64,000 nt of DNA from Sphaerolaimus hirsutus (taxonomy: Eukaryota > Nematoda > Chromadorea > Monhysterida > Sphaerolaimidae): the NCBI GenBank assembly GCA_964036195.1, contig OZ038458.1, positions 3,100,001-3,164,000 on the forward strand, in the 5' to 3' direction. This document shows, piece after piece, positions 10,847 through 22,412 of the stretch. Below the pieces are notes generated by a model that worked only from the letters and a program-made list of their open reading frames with translations, did no database searches and had not been told where the DNA came from. The position numbers and the translations under genes are program-made. Within the stretch, counting starts at the first letter, position 1, and each line of letters opens with the position of its first letter.

Positions 10847-13800
10847 TCAACACTGCCCATCCCCAAAATGCAAAAGTTCTGCACTGTACCAATCGAAGCC
10901 AAGTGACACGGTATTATCATACAAAACCCTGAATTTCAAGGGAATCAAGTAAAAGTTGATCACTTGAGCGGGGGGCCATACGAGCCACTCGGCTGCGTAA
11001 AGTTGTGAACCCACATTTCGTAAACGCTCAACTAATCTGTGTCTGAAAATGGAAGGGGAGTTTTTCAAGAATTTCAAGTGATAAGTGATAAGTTGAGTTG
11101 TGAGGTTGAGTCAAGTGACAGATTTTCAAAAAAAATTATTTTTATTGAAAAACACTTAACTTTACTAATGACTTAGGACACTTTTTGTCACTTGGGGGGG
11201 GGGGTTGTGGTGGTTAGATATTAGGGTTGGAAAAAAATCGATTTTTTTTAACGACCCCGATTTTTTTTTTAAAATCGATTATTATTTTTTAAATCGATTT
11301 TTTAAATAAAAATCGCTGGGGTCAAAATTAGCCCCATTTCTGCCTAAAATCGCCTCTGGGGGTAATAAAAGCCATATAAATTGGTAGTTGGAGTTCAACT
11401 TATACTTTCTGTGCTAATATAAGTACTGTAGAGCTTCGGGAAAGCTTGAAAGTCAGTTATTTTTAAGTGTAAATGTGATTAAATTGTTATATTTGTGACG
11501 TCAATCACATTTCATCGACCATTTGCAACTTTGTTTGCAGAAATTGCATGTTCTTGCTCAGAACAAAATATAAATGATATTGGAAGTGAACATGGACACA
11601 TTTGCATAAATGTTTGATGTGACAACACAAACCATAACTATGAATACTTCCTAAAATAATTCACAGCCTACCCTACACACTTAAAAGCACACAAAAATTT
11701 TTGCATTTTACCTAGTGCTTGAGTACCGAAATTTTTTGCCAGCGATTTTTTTTTTAAATCGGTACGGGTGCCGCGATTTTTAAAAAAAAAAATCGGAATT
11801 TTTTAAAAAAAAATCGCTTGCCAACCCTATTCGATATATACCGTATTGGCTTGTTTTGAGTGTCATGCTTGAATACAGTGCCAGGGTAACCGCATTACGA
11901 AACAAAACAGTGCCATGCTTGAATTGAGTGCCCCCACACCTAAGTAATAGAAGCAAACATGACGCGGGAAACGCAGTACGTTCACAAACGTTACTGCATG
12001 CGAGTGGCTTCTGTTCTATCGCTTCTGTTGTTTAAAAAATCCAGTCGTTGTTGCATCTAATTGACGCAGCTGTTGCAATTACATCATAATTACGCAGCTG
12101 GAATCGATATACGTACCAAAATATGTATATCGATGTCTATAATGGAATTGAAATGCCTTACCAAATAATACAGTGCCATGCTCGAATTGAGTGCCATGCT
12201 CGAATTGAGTGCCACTGTAAGGATGTTGTGAAAAAATACAGTGCCCGGGGTTCAAAACAAGCCAATACGGTAGGCTATTTCAGGGTGTAGAAGGAAGAAA
12301 AGGGAGAAAAATCGCTAAAAGTAGGTGTAAAATAGCTCAAAATGGGTATACAAAAGCATATAGTACTAAAAATAGGTAAATAGGAACAAAAACTAGTATT
12401 TTGGAGGTGAAAATCTATAAAAAGGTATGAAAAATAGCGGTTTGGAGCGAAAATTGGGGTATAGTTTATCAAAAATCGCTCCAGTTAGGTAGATAGCTGA
12501 GCGATTTGGGGGGGGTTAGGGGGTAGTAGCCCAAACTTTTGCCTCCGGGATAGATAGATAACTGAGCGGCCTCCGGGATAGATAGATAGCTGGGCGGTTT
12601 GGGGGGTGGGGTAACCCCCCCCCCCCAAATCCCCCCCCCCCATTCGAGACCCCTGCTTCAAATCTAATTTAATAGGTGCCATAAGGATTTTTCAGGAGAC
12701 TTCAGTCGAACTTTTCAGGGCAATTAAAGTTTATCCATAAACTAACGCATTGTGTTCCTGCAGCAAAGTAAAAGTGGACAAAAACATCAGCCACATAATA
12801 GGAGAGAAGATAATCTGGTCGAGAACCACCTGCCAATAGAAAAAATGAGGATAAAGTTCAGGTTCAAGGAAAGTGGTAAGTGATAAGTGTATAACAAGTG
12901 ACAGGTTACCTAAGACATGATAAGTATCTTTAAAATTCATTTAAAAATTAACGTGACACTAACATAAAACTAGTGGCACTCCCACTAGGGTTGGAAAAAA
13001 ACGTTTTTTTAACTCCATGTTTAAAAAAAACGTTTTTTAAATTTTAAACGTTGTTTTAACAAACAACAACGTTTTTTTAAAAGGTCCCAGATATGGCCTT
13101 GTGTCAAAATATGTAGGTATATCTAGGGACGTATCAAGGATTTTCGAACGGGGCGGGGGGCTGTCTGTTTACGAAGCCCGGCGAACGGGGGGGGGCCCCC
13201 CCCTTAAAATTTCGCCTACATAGTGACCGAATGGCGAAATGGCGCTGGCGCCATTCATAGGCGCCACGCCATGGCGCTGGCGCCAGCGCCAGATACCGCT
13301 GTATACGTATGAAATACACGTTCATACACAGCGGAGGGCACACACTTTCATGGATTTGTGTCACCGGGGACCGATCCGCTGATAAATATGTGTTGGAGGG
13401 GAGGTCGCGCGCACCTTGTTTTTGCACCTACCATGAAAAATGTATAGGAAAAGTTGCTTTTCCCGGGATTTTTTAGGTCTCACCCCGGGGGGGCTGCAGC
13501 CCCCCCCCGCCCCGCCCCCTGGATACGTCCTTGGGTATATCAGCCAAGTGACAATACTCTGTGATGTTATATATGACCATCAAATGGCTGTGGAGCCATG
13601 GGATAGCATTGTAAGTGGTGATTTATGTCAAAAATATTCATTTTTTGTCGACATGTTCATATATCGCCTTATAGTTGAATGTTCGTGACTTCAAGTGAAG
13701 TTTGGCATGGAATAGTGATCAAACAATGTTATAAAAGGAACATGTTACTTTGGGAGTGATGTTGCACACTGTGGAGGTACACGTAAGCACATTACCTGAA

Positions 13801-14534
13801 AATTATATACTACAGCGGCATATGACAGCTTATTAACCCATGGTAGCACATAGAAATGCTTTGATACAAAAAATGCCACAAAACCAATGAAAACAACCAC
13901 TAATGTCAATTGGTATGTGAAATTGCGCGCTTGCGCGCAAAAAAATTGCAAAATACCTAGGACCTAAGTGATTAGTACTAAAAATTTCGACCAATGTTTT
14001 TTTTAAACGTTTCGGACGTCATTAAAAAAAACCTTTAAAAAAATGCACCAACCTTTTTCATGGCCACACCAAAAGTCTTGCCCAGTACAAATCTATCGAC
14101 GTATATATACCAGTAATGTGTGAGCACGCCCGTGGGCAGGCCAGCCAGCGCCATGTTCCGTGCTCGTTTAGTGTCACATCTGAAAATAATTTGGAAATTG
14201 TCAATTTTCATGAAAAAGGACGAATATATGAATAACGATAGATGACAAGTAAAGTGAAAAGTGACAAGTAAAGCAAAGTGACTATTACTTCACTCGTTAC
14301 TTACAACTACTTACAAAATACCACTTATGTTTTCATTTCTCCACTTGTGGAATTTACGTAACTGAAGCTACAACATGAGCACATTTCAATTTGTATCAAT
14401 TTCAATAGTCACTCCTTCCTATTTAATATCAATCCTTCCAACAATTTCGCATTTAATTTGAAACTTGATCAAGTTACCTCCGGCCAGCTCGTTTTACCGT
14501 CTGCTGCACAAGTTCACCGGCACCGGAAAGCGAA
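10847..14534 (-). CDS. MPV17L2: Mpv17/PMP22-family membrane protein, MPV17L2-like (first exon missing)
   Basis: Four minus-strand exons join with consistent phases: 14534-14478, 14179-14053, 12829-12747, 11042-10847 (TGA at 10849-10847). Seen in order: LSGAGELVQQ (start of the conserved GDxxxQ-like helix), KRARNMALAGLPTGVLTHYW and YIYVDRF (family signature around HYWY..LDR), KKVVLDQIIFSPIMWLMF, and the C-terminal signature AAEWLVWPPAQVINFYLIPL followed by KFRVLYDN. The family comprises small four-helix proteins of mitochondrial or peroxisomal membranes; MPV17L2 is linked to mitochondrial ribosome assembly. The WPxAQ..NF..VP..FRV block makes the family certain; the 2-like subtype is my best reading. 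The exon starting at 14534 needs two bases from an upstream exon that I did not find, possibly beyond the MULE element. The intron 12830-14052 is nearly all one hAT-like element. Confidence 0.85.
11222..11829. mobile_element. hAT-like TAGGGTTGG element with AATCGATT arms
   Basis: Ends TAGGGTTGGAAAAAAATCG and CGCTTGCCAACCCTA; flanks TTAGATAT and TTCGATAT agree at 7 of 8 bases. The body matches 52140-52838 but lacks a ~100-bp segment that carries the core palindrome there. Lies in an MPV17L2-like intron. Confidence 0.88.
11839..12271. mobile_element. Inverted-repeat element, TACCGTATTGGCTTGTTTTG ends
   Basis: TACCGTATTGGCTTGTTTTG at left, CAAAACAAGCCAATACGGTA at right. The interior has repeated GTGCCATGCT(T/C)GAATTGAGTG words. 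Within an MPV17L2-like intron. Confidence 0.78.
12283..12655. mobile_element. GATAGATAGCTGAGCGG element, ending AGACCCCTG
   Basis: Contains ATAGATAGCTGAGCG motifs separated by poly-G/C runs and ends CGAGACCCCTGCTT. Related to 50560-51827, where the CAGGGGTCTCC end and an 8-bp duplication are clear. Orientation and left end uncertain. Confidence 0.6.
12986..14050 (+). mobile_element. hAT-like TAGGGTTGG element with AAACGTTT arms, fills an MPV17L2-like intron
   Basis: Left end TAGGGTTGGAAAAAAACG at 12986. The right end has decayed to TGCACCAACC and abuts the minus-strand exon ending at 14053, whose donor GTTGGTGC is that end. Core palindrome at 13923-13940. A nested CAGGGACGTATCC-type element is at 13124-13533. 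Same body as 52874-53932. Confidence 0.82.
13124..13533 (+). mobile_element. hAT-like (C/T)AGGGACGTATC element with GGCGCC arm
   Basis: Ends TAGGGACGTATCAAGGATTT and CCTGGATACGTCCTTG; target duplication GGTATATC (13116-13123, 13534-13541) exact. Contains poly-G/C blocks and ATGGCGCTGGCGCCAG repeats. Nested inside 12986-14050. Confidence 0.92.
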
Positions 14535-14975
14535 CTGCATAAAACACAGTTTGTAACTAAAAGATATCGCCTAGTGAATAATTTGGAAATCATTTCTAGC
14601 GGACGCCACCCTACTCTTGGGACGATTGACTGTAGTTTCCGTCCGGCCTATGGCTTGGCTTGGGTTGCACGCGGGACGGGTCAAATATCGATGCACAGCA
14701 GACACGCAAAATTGACTGCGCGCCGTCTGTTATAGTGCAATTATATGACCCCCACATTGTGCAAATATTAAGTGTGGCATGGCTGAATTATTGTGTGCTC
14801 GCGTGGCTGAATTATTGCGTGCTCGCGTGGTTGATTTTATCTAATTGGCATTCACTATCGCCAGCTTACGGGGGGATTTGGGATTGAAAGTGTTAAATGT
14901 TACATAAATAAATACGTGAAAAGTGCACACAATGGGTTAAGATCAACGTGATAAACAAACAAAAAATGAAAATGC

Positions 14976-17745
14976 ATGATAGAACGTTCACGCACTCACT
15001 CGACACAATTGACAGCCATGGAGGCTTGTTTCCGACAAGGGCAGCCTGTCATTGCTGAATTGCACCCAAGTAAATTTAATGAAAATGAGGACATCCGTAA
15101 TGTCGTCGGGGCAGTCGGTCAGCGTGGTTTCGTGGCACTTGTCGGCACCAACGACAACCAGCTGGTTCGACGTTTTGAGCGGAAGGGCAGCGAAGCACGC
15201 GGAATTGGTAACGACAGGCGCCACATCTACAGATGCGTGTCATGCGGCACTGCATCGAAAGGTTGGTTTTTTTTGCTACTGCGTTGAGTTTGATGTGTTA
15301 ATTAGGCCATTTACAAATTAAATTAGTGCTTGATATGTTAATTAATTGGGCCATTTACAAGAAAAATTAGTGCTTGATGTGTTAATTAGGCCATTTACAA
15401 AGTAAATTAGTGCTTGATGTGTTAATTAGGCCATTTAGAAAGCAAATTAGAGCTGTCACAAAGTGCTGTCATTTTCAGCAGTTTTTCTTAATGGTGGTTC
15501 TTTGATGTTGTAACATTGCACAGTATAAATAATTCCGTCGATGTAATATTTTCACCCCACACAGCCACCCAAGAAGGGCCGATCTGTCAAATCGGCATCA
15601 ACATTCACACGCGACAGGTGTACTGCGTTGGCGGCGATGCAGATGCGGCGGGCAAACATCACAACGATTGCCGCCCACAGACGTGGCCGCAGCAAATAGC
15701 ACTCAAGATTCAGCGCACAGTTTCAAGAGACGTGCGCTACAATCCTACAGGAGTAATCCCTCAGGTGTGCATGTTTTGGGTAGATTTTTTGGGATTTCTG
15801 TTTCACGTTGCAAATTGTGTCAGGTTATTTTTGTCAAATGTCATGCAACATGTGAGAAGTCACGTAAAATGCCCTGTAAAATGTCAAATGTCATGTAAAT
15901 TGTGTCACGTTATTTTTGTCGAATGTCATGCAACGTGTGAGAAGTCGTGTAAAATGCCCTGTAAAATGTCAAATGTCATGCAATTGCGGTCATAAATTCA
16001 TAATAAATAGATCCGACGGGAGGGACAAAAATCGTTAATTCGCGTGGTGCGGCAAGATGTTGCCGCGCGACAAGTTGGCGGTGTGCGGGAGAACTACGAT
16101 AGTGCAGCTGTCGCTCTCGACACTATAAACAGACGCTCCGCATGGCTATACAAAGCACGCAGTTCAACTTTACCGACAATCCCCGACATGTTGGTGGGGA
16201 TTTGGTTGGGTTTGGTGGGGATTTATCTGAATTTACCCAACATATGAACACAGTTGGCTTTATTTATGCAGTCATGCACCGTTGCCGCAACCATTCCGTC
16301 GCACTGAGTGTGCGATGGGTGCGCCGCCGGGCGACGACTTTGAAAATGAAGAATTCATCATTTTTGAAGAAGCGCAGCGTGCCGACGGATTGGCGCCAAT
16401 CCGTGTTTTCCATGTGCCATACGCGATGCCTATGATGCAACGCACAGATGTGTGGTTTGGTGATGGCACATTCAAGGTGGCACCAATTGGGTATGAACAG
16501 CTATATACCATAATGGGAAAACATGAAAAGGGCGAGTGCCACCCGGGTTTCTTTGCCTACCTGCCAAACAAAACACAGGTGTGAAAAACGTTCAACAATT
16601 TAACATCATGTGAAAAAATCAAAATGTTACAAATAAACAACACATTCATCACAGGAAACGTATGAAGTGATGTTTACTGCTACCCGCACAAAATTGATCA
16701 ATGTGGGTGGCCTGTTTGAACCACCGTTCACGTTTATCCGTGTTTCGCTGTTCGATTATGAGTGGGCTGCACACAGTGCATTTCGTGCTGTGTTTATGCA
16801 AGCAGGCGACCCACTGAGTGATTGGTTTTTCATAAGAGGATGCCGTTTTCATTTTGGCCAATGTGTGAGTCCATGGCGCACCGCACACTGAAGTTTTGCG
16901 TTCATGCGTTTCATTGCGTTTTGCAAATTTCAGGAAAAATAACACATTCAGATGATTTCAGCATTTCAAAAATGTTTGAACGCTGAACGCGAAATTTCAG
17001 CATGCGGTGCGGCAAAAAGTTGGAAAAATGTGGAATCACTTCAATAGCGACAAGCCCCGCACCACTAACTATTTGGAGGGCCGGCACCGCGTGTACCGCG
17101 ACACACACGGTGGACAGAAACGGAAATTGGCGCATGCTTTAAAATGGCTGCAGGGGGAAGAGGTCGCTTGTGGTCAGGCATTGAGATGTTTGGACCACCC
17201 TGCAACTGCGGTAATTTTCTAAAGCCTGGTTTCGTTGCACATTGTTGAATAATTACAAATAATTAAAAGCAGTAAGCATAATTCATAAACAAAAAAATCC
17301 AATTTTCAACAACATTAAGTGGGGGTTGAAATGACATAAATATTTTGCTTATCTAATAAATTCTGTGTTCTAATATGTAATAAATCCCACCCCCCCCATC
17401 GTAGGCAAAACCGCGACTGGAGCGATACGTACAATTGGATATCCAGTTGCAACAGGCGGGTCAAGATGTCGAATTAAATTTGCCGTGGCACAATGCGGTA
17501 AGTTTGAGGGGGGGGGTCGTATTTGACGTGTGTTTTGACATGTGAAGTGTCCATTTTGAGAGGGGTATTTCAAGTGGGGGGGGGGGGGTTGGAGGATATA
17601 CAGTCATACAACAATAGTCATACAAATAAGACAATATTTCATTGATAAATTGCAGCCGCTGGCTACCTACACCGCGGCGCACCGCGACACGCTGCTCGCT
17701 TACTTGCGACACGTCGCCTGGCTGTCAGGAGGGGGAAATTGGTGA
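14976..17745 (+). CDS. MULE-type transposase, eight spliced exons, N-terminal zinc-binding-like domain
   Basis: Exons 14976-15261, 15565-15764, 16011-16189, 16272-16578, 16655-16864, 17001-17210, 17405-17497 and 17656-17745 are phase-compatible and give 524 codons plus stop. An alternative start is ATG 15018. Exon 1 ends in IYRCVSCGTASK and exon 2 contains GDADAAGKHHNDC, together like a FLYWCH/WRKY-GCM1-type C..C..H..C finger. Exon 4 has the MULE block VWFGDGTFKVAP plus EQLYTIMG with the first catalytic Asp. Exon 5 ends GCRFHFGQC. Exon 6 has RTTNYLEGRH, the usual location of the third catalytic acid. About 60-90 residues normally lying between FHFGQ and the N..EG.H block are absent, so this is either internally deleted or missing an exon. 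Otherwise there are no stops or frameshifts. It sits between candidate inverted repeats in the upstream region of the MPV17L2-like gene. Function: Mutator-superfamily DNA transposition, or a domesticated derivative. Confidence 0.8.
15819..15988 (+). repeat. Two tandem ~85-bp repeats in a transposase intron
   Basis: Two direct copies begin near 15819 and 15904, each with a TTATTTTTGTC...AATGTCATGCAAC segment followed by AAAATGCCCTGTAAAATGTC. The words match the interior of the AGTCCCA..CCCTGTAAA element family found elsewhere in the window. Confidence 0.75.
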
Positions 17746-19673
17746 AAAGTGATTGTTAACAAGTTTTCAAATTTGTAAATGTTATGAAACTGTATAGATT
17801 TGCGAAATTGTATAGATATTATAATTAGAAGTGTTTTCACCATTTATAAATGCCTACTTATAATAAATACCTATTATCTCAATCTCACTGTTTATAAATA
17901 TCAATATCAACATCAAACGTAATGCGAATAATCCTCATCACACGCAAGCTGCAACATCTACAAACAGATGCAAAAATTGCGGCATAAACAAACAATGCGC
18001 GTGCACGCGCGCCATATTTACGTCTCGCATAAAAATTGCATCCTCACACGCAAACCCGAAAAACACAAACAGGCGCGCAAAACGTCAACTGCGACATTCT
18101 AAGTACTCGATGACACTTAATCCCATCGCATTCAACCTTTGATGCATTCCGCCTCTGACCCCTACATCGGTTCATCATTAAGGCGGGGTCAACGACTAGT
18201 GAACCTACCCCAGCGCACATTGGCAGCAGGCCAAACCGGACGGAAAGTAGAATCTAGCCTTGGGACGGACATTTTTTCATTTTTTTTTTTGTGAAATACC
18301 GTTTTGGATACGAAATGTTGGATTGATAGTGTTGCATTTTTCATGTTCCGGCTTTTTTACTGTGAAAGATCCAGCCTAAATGTCGATATATTTGAGTTTA
18401 GTAACACTGTCTGTTTTTGGCAAGTGATATTTTCAGGTGGGTGGATCACATTTAACATACAAGCACATATCACAGTATGTCTCCCTGCACTAGTGATGTA
18501 AAGGCACCGGGGCACCGGTGCCCCGGTGCTGGGCACCGAAGGGCACCAGCACCGGTGCTGGTGCGGTGCCATTGCAATCTTCAGGGGTGCCATGCCGGTG
18601 CCGGTGCCATTTTTTCCAGAATAGCACCGGTGCCGGTGCGGTGCGGTGCCATTTTTTTGCCGGTGCCAAAGGTGCTAGCACCAGGGCCAAAGTAAAAGGC
18701 ACCGGGAAAGGCACCGGGGAAGGCTTCATGTGCTGTGCAATTTTGTCCATAGTATGTGCATATTCATATTTCAAAAAACAGCGATATATTTACCCAACCG
18801 TTTTTGCCTATTTTGTAAACCTCCCATCAAATAAATATACCTACTGTGAAATCCATTATACCCAATACGTGATCTGATGAGCGAATCTAAAATTTTGTTG
18901 AATTTTAAATCATTTTTATATTTTTCATTTATCTTACTTTTTTGTTCAAAATTTGTTGTCAGTTTATGACAGGGATAGTTCCATTCCATTACAGCAACGA
19001 CTCCGATCAGTAGACAATAGTGGCTATTGACATTGTAATGAATTAAATATTTTATCTTTCATTTGTAATCATTGTAATTGCTTCATAAAAGCGATTGCCA
19101 CATCATTCTGATCATTTTAAGTGCTCAACCATCAAAATCGGTTGAAAATTCATGGAAATATGCACTTCGAAAGGTGAGACCAGTCTAACGATGGCAAACC
19201 CCCAAGAAAAAAGTATTTAAATTTTTAAGTGTTTTTTCTAAAATTAATTTTCGAATTTTCGAATTTTTCCCCAAATTAATTTTCGAATTTCGAATTTAAT
19301 TTTCGAATTTTAGAATTTTCGAATCTTTTTTAGCAATTTTCGAATTTTTTTGGCCAGTTTTCGAATTTTTTCAAATAATTTTCGAATTTTTTTTGGAAAA
19401 ATATTGAATCTGAAGATTTAAACACATTATTTGGACTGTATTCATATTCTCCTCAGTTTTTATAACCTTATTTTTACCATAATTTAGCATTAAAAATGGT
19501 GGAAGGAGTTTTACGGACCAGTGTCCAACTTCTTCATTTAATTCACACATTGACACATTTAATTCACCAACGCAGCAAAGGCGATAAAAACAACAATTGA
19601 AAAATCGGTGTCAAATAAAATATTGGCATCAAATAGATTATTGGCATGAAATAAAATATTGGCATCAAATACC

Positions 19674-21142
19674 GTATTTCCTTGAATTACCCCCCCCCCC
19701 CTGGGGGTCTATTACTTTGCCAGAAATTTTTTGAAATCCCAGTGCTAAATTGTTTTTTTGTAAGTAACACAGATGTAAAAAATGCAATAAAAACCGCCAT
19801 TTATAAGACTCTATAGACTTACATAAGTACGTAGTAGTGATGGAAAAGCGCCATGGCGCTGGCGCCTGGCGCTAGCGCCAAAGCAAAAAGCGCCATGGCG
19901 CTTTTGGCGCTTGGCGCTAAAACGCTCTGGCGCCATTGGCGCTTGGCGCCGGGATCTGAGAAAGCGCCATGGCGCTTTTGGCGCTTGGCGCCATTTTCTG
20001 GTGGCGCTATTGGCGCCTGGCGCTGGCATTTTGAATGGCGCCAAAAAAGCGCCAACCGTGATTAGAAAAGTGGTTATAATACTGTGAAAATGCACAACCC
20101 AGTTGATCAATATTGAGTACAATTGAATAAATATTGATAAATATAGGTAAGGGTGTTAGGAGACATAAATATTTATTAAATATTGATTAGGTAATATTTG
20201 GGGTCAAATGTATATACCGTATTTCCTTGAATTAACCCCCTCGAAATACCTCAGGTTTTTAATAACGTACATCATGTATGCATTGTATACTCGGCAGACA
20301 TGATACTCTACAAATAGATATGATTTATGTCTTCGGCTGGCAGACGGCCAACCGAAAACTGATGAACCGGCTCCCCACAAAAAAAAAGAAGATTTGCGCG
20401 TACGCTGGCTGTTACGGGTATGACGTCATGATGGAGTGTTTCCTCCGGAAAAATGTACGGGGTAATGTCATCCGAGTATACATGATGTGTTATTTGCTGC
20501 CAATTTCCATCGCAGATACATATAAATTAGTTTGTATATGTATATATGCATATACCGTATTTCCTCGAAATATCCCCCCTTTGAATTAATTAAAAATAAA
20601 CCCCCATGGGGGTAATCCGAGGGGATTTTAACAATGTAAACATTGTAGTGGTTGATTGAACTTCAATGGCGGAAGTTGACTACTACGACATCAGCGGTAC
20701 CAGTGCGTCAAATGAAGTACAGGAAAAAAATTTGGCGCTGGCGCTATTGGCGCTTGGCGCCATTACCCTCTGGCGCCATTGGCGCTTGGCGCTGAGGTTC
20801 AGAAAAGCGCCATGGCGCTTTTGGCGCTTGGCGCTGTTTTGCTCTGGCGCCATTGGCGCTTGGCGCTGGGGGTCAGAAAAGCGCCGTGGCGCTTTTGGCG
20901 CTTGGCGCTAAAAGTCTGCCGCTTTTTCCATCACTAGTACGTAGACAGTACAAACCCTGTTCTAACACAACACAGTCATTGCTTTTAACGTGTTTCCCAG
21001 ATAACAAACCGCACAAACGTTCTCTCTATACACCAAATTTGGGGGCGGTATTTCGAGGGGGGGGGGGGGTTATAAATTCATAGGGCAAATATTGAGGGGG
21101 TTAGTTTGAGGGGGGAGGATGTTTTAAGGAAATGCGGTATAA
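19674..21142. mobile_element. ACCGTATTTCCTTGAATTAC element nested in 19196-21463
   Basis: Left ACCGTATTTCCTTGAATTAC, right AAGGAAATGCGGTAT. Both halves align with the uninterrupted copy at 25605-26022 (shared AAGACTCTATAGAC and AGTACGTAGAC regions) once 19835-20936 is removed. Confidence 0.85.
19835..20936. mobile_element. hAT-like TAGTGATGGAAAA element with GGCGCC arms, innermost main layer
   Basis: Ends TAGTGATGGAAAAGCGCC and TTTTTCCATCACTA; target duplication GTACGTAG (19827-19834, 20937-20944) exact. The relative at 25605-26022 has a single GTACGTAG at this point, an in-window empty site. The middle contains further ACCGTATTTCC fragments (20216-20625). Confidence 0.93.
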
Positions 21143-21719
21143 AAACGGATGTGTCGAAGTCCGCCTCTTCCGCCGCGGATGACATTTCAATGTTTTTTTG
21201 TTACGTTTAGCTTTTTCATACGCGCCACATATCAATTGTCGCTTTATTTAGCACGTTATACTTAAGAATGCGTTTTGTTGCCTTGAATTGCCTGAAAAAT
21301 TCGAAAACTATTTTCGAATTTTTGAATTTTCGAATTTTCGAATTTTTTGAAAAATAAATCGATTTTTAAGTGTTTTTTCTAGGGGTGAAATAAAAATTCG
21401 AAAATTCCGAAAAAATTCGAAAATTCGAAAATGTTTTCGAATTTTCGAATCTTTTTTGGCCATCGTTAGAGACCACTGAGAAACTGCCCGATATTTACTT
21501 CAGAAATTCCAGCCCGGTGCGGTGCCTTTCGGTGCTAGCACCGGCAACCCGCCGGTGCCCTTCGGTGCCGGTGCCATTTTTTCCAAAAGGCACCGGTGCC
21601 GGTGCGGTGCGGTGCCATTTTCTGGCCGGTGCCCCAGGGTGCCCGGTGCCATTTTCATCCGTTGGCAAAGGTGCCGGTGCGGTGCGGTGCCATTTTTCCC
21701 GGTGCCTTTAACATCACTA

Positions 21720-22412
21720 CCCTGCACATGCCGCAGTGCTCATATCACAGTTTGTCTCCCTGCACATGCCCGAGGGCACAGATCACATGTCGCTGTGCTC
21801 ATTGCACATACACGCGGGGCGGCGTTGTCGAAATGCGTGTGCGCGCGTGAAGAGTACATGTATTTATCTCATCTCAAATTTATTGTAATCTTTGTTGGGA
21901 ATGTGCTGCCATTTGCTTACCTGAAAAACTCCCTTGGGGTGTATTTTTTCATTGAAATTATCAACTTGTTACTGGTATACACAGGGGGATTATTCAAAAT
22001 GAGGAGTTATTCAAGATAACATTATAGATAATTTTACTATTACTAATCAGTCTAACATGTCTCTACAGTTTATTTCACAGATTATCTATTGATTTCAATT
22101 TTTGATATTTGTTAATGGCTGTATATTTGTTTGGCTGTATATTTGTCAATGTGCTGTAGGGATAGATAGATAGCTGAGCGGCCTCCGGGAATGATAGATA
22201 GCTGGCCGATTTGCGGGGGGGGGCAGCCCCCCCCCCCCTAGGAGACCCCTGCTTCACGTGCGCACACGCATTTCGACAACACCGCCCCGCGTGTATGTGC
22301 AATGAGCACAGCGACATGTGATCTGTGCCTTCGGGCATGTGCAGGGAGACAAACTGTGATATGAGCACTGCGGCATGTGCAGGGAGACATACTGTGATAT
22401 GTGCTTGTATGT
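21720..22412. repeat. Inverted repeat flanking the nest
   Basis: The sequence at 21720-21852 (with 18455-18490 as its continuation across the insertion) is repeated in reverse at 22255-22412, including the ACACGCGGGGCGG region. A GATAGATAGCTGAGCGG fragment (22155-22252) abuts the right arm. Confidence 0.8.

Larger units (their letters stand above)
14614..18275 (+). mobile_element. Candidate full-length MULE transposon
   Basis: The transposase gene is bracketed by imperfect inverted sequences sharing TTTCCGTCCGG: left about 14632-14654, right (reverse complement) about 18234-18248. CTTGGGACG also occurs near both ends. No target-site duplication could be fixed by eye, so the boundaries are approximate. 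Confidence 0.4.
19196..21463. mobile_element. Element with TTCGAA arms nested in 18491-21719
   Basis: TAACGATGGCAAACC at left and TTTGGCCATCGTTA at right; arms of AATTTTCGAATTTTCGAA at 19245-19395 and 21295-21455. Flanks GACCAGTC and GACCACTG agree only partly, so the target duplication is not secure. Confidence 0.75.
18491..21719. mobile_element. hAT-like TAGTGATG element with CACCGGTGC arms, outermost of a nest
   Basis: Left end TAGTGATGTAAAGGCACCGG, right end CCGGTGCCTTTAACATCACTA; target duplication CCCTGCAC (18483-18490, 21720-21727) exact. Arms of ~220 bp at 18491-18715 and 21508-21719 are GCACCGGTGC words. An uninterrupted version of the target lies in reverse at ~22375-22400. Confidence 0.92.

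Noticed and set aside
14988-15224. 78-codon minus frame opposite transposase exon 1
   Set aside because: Antisense shadow; the plus-strand frame carries the C..C finger motif and joins in phase with seven further exons.
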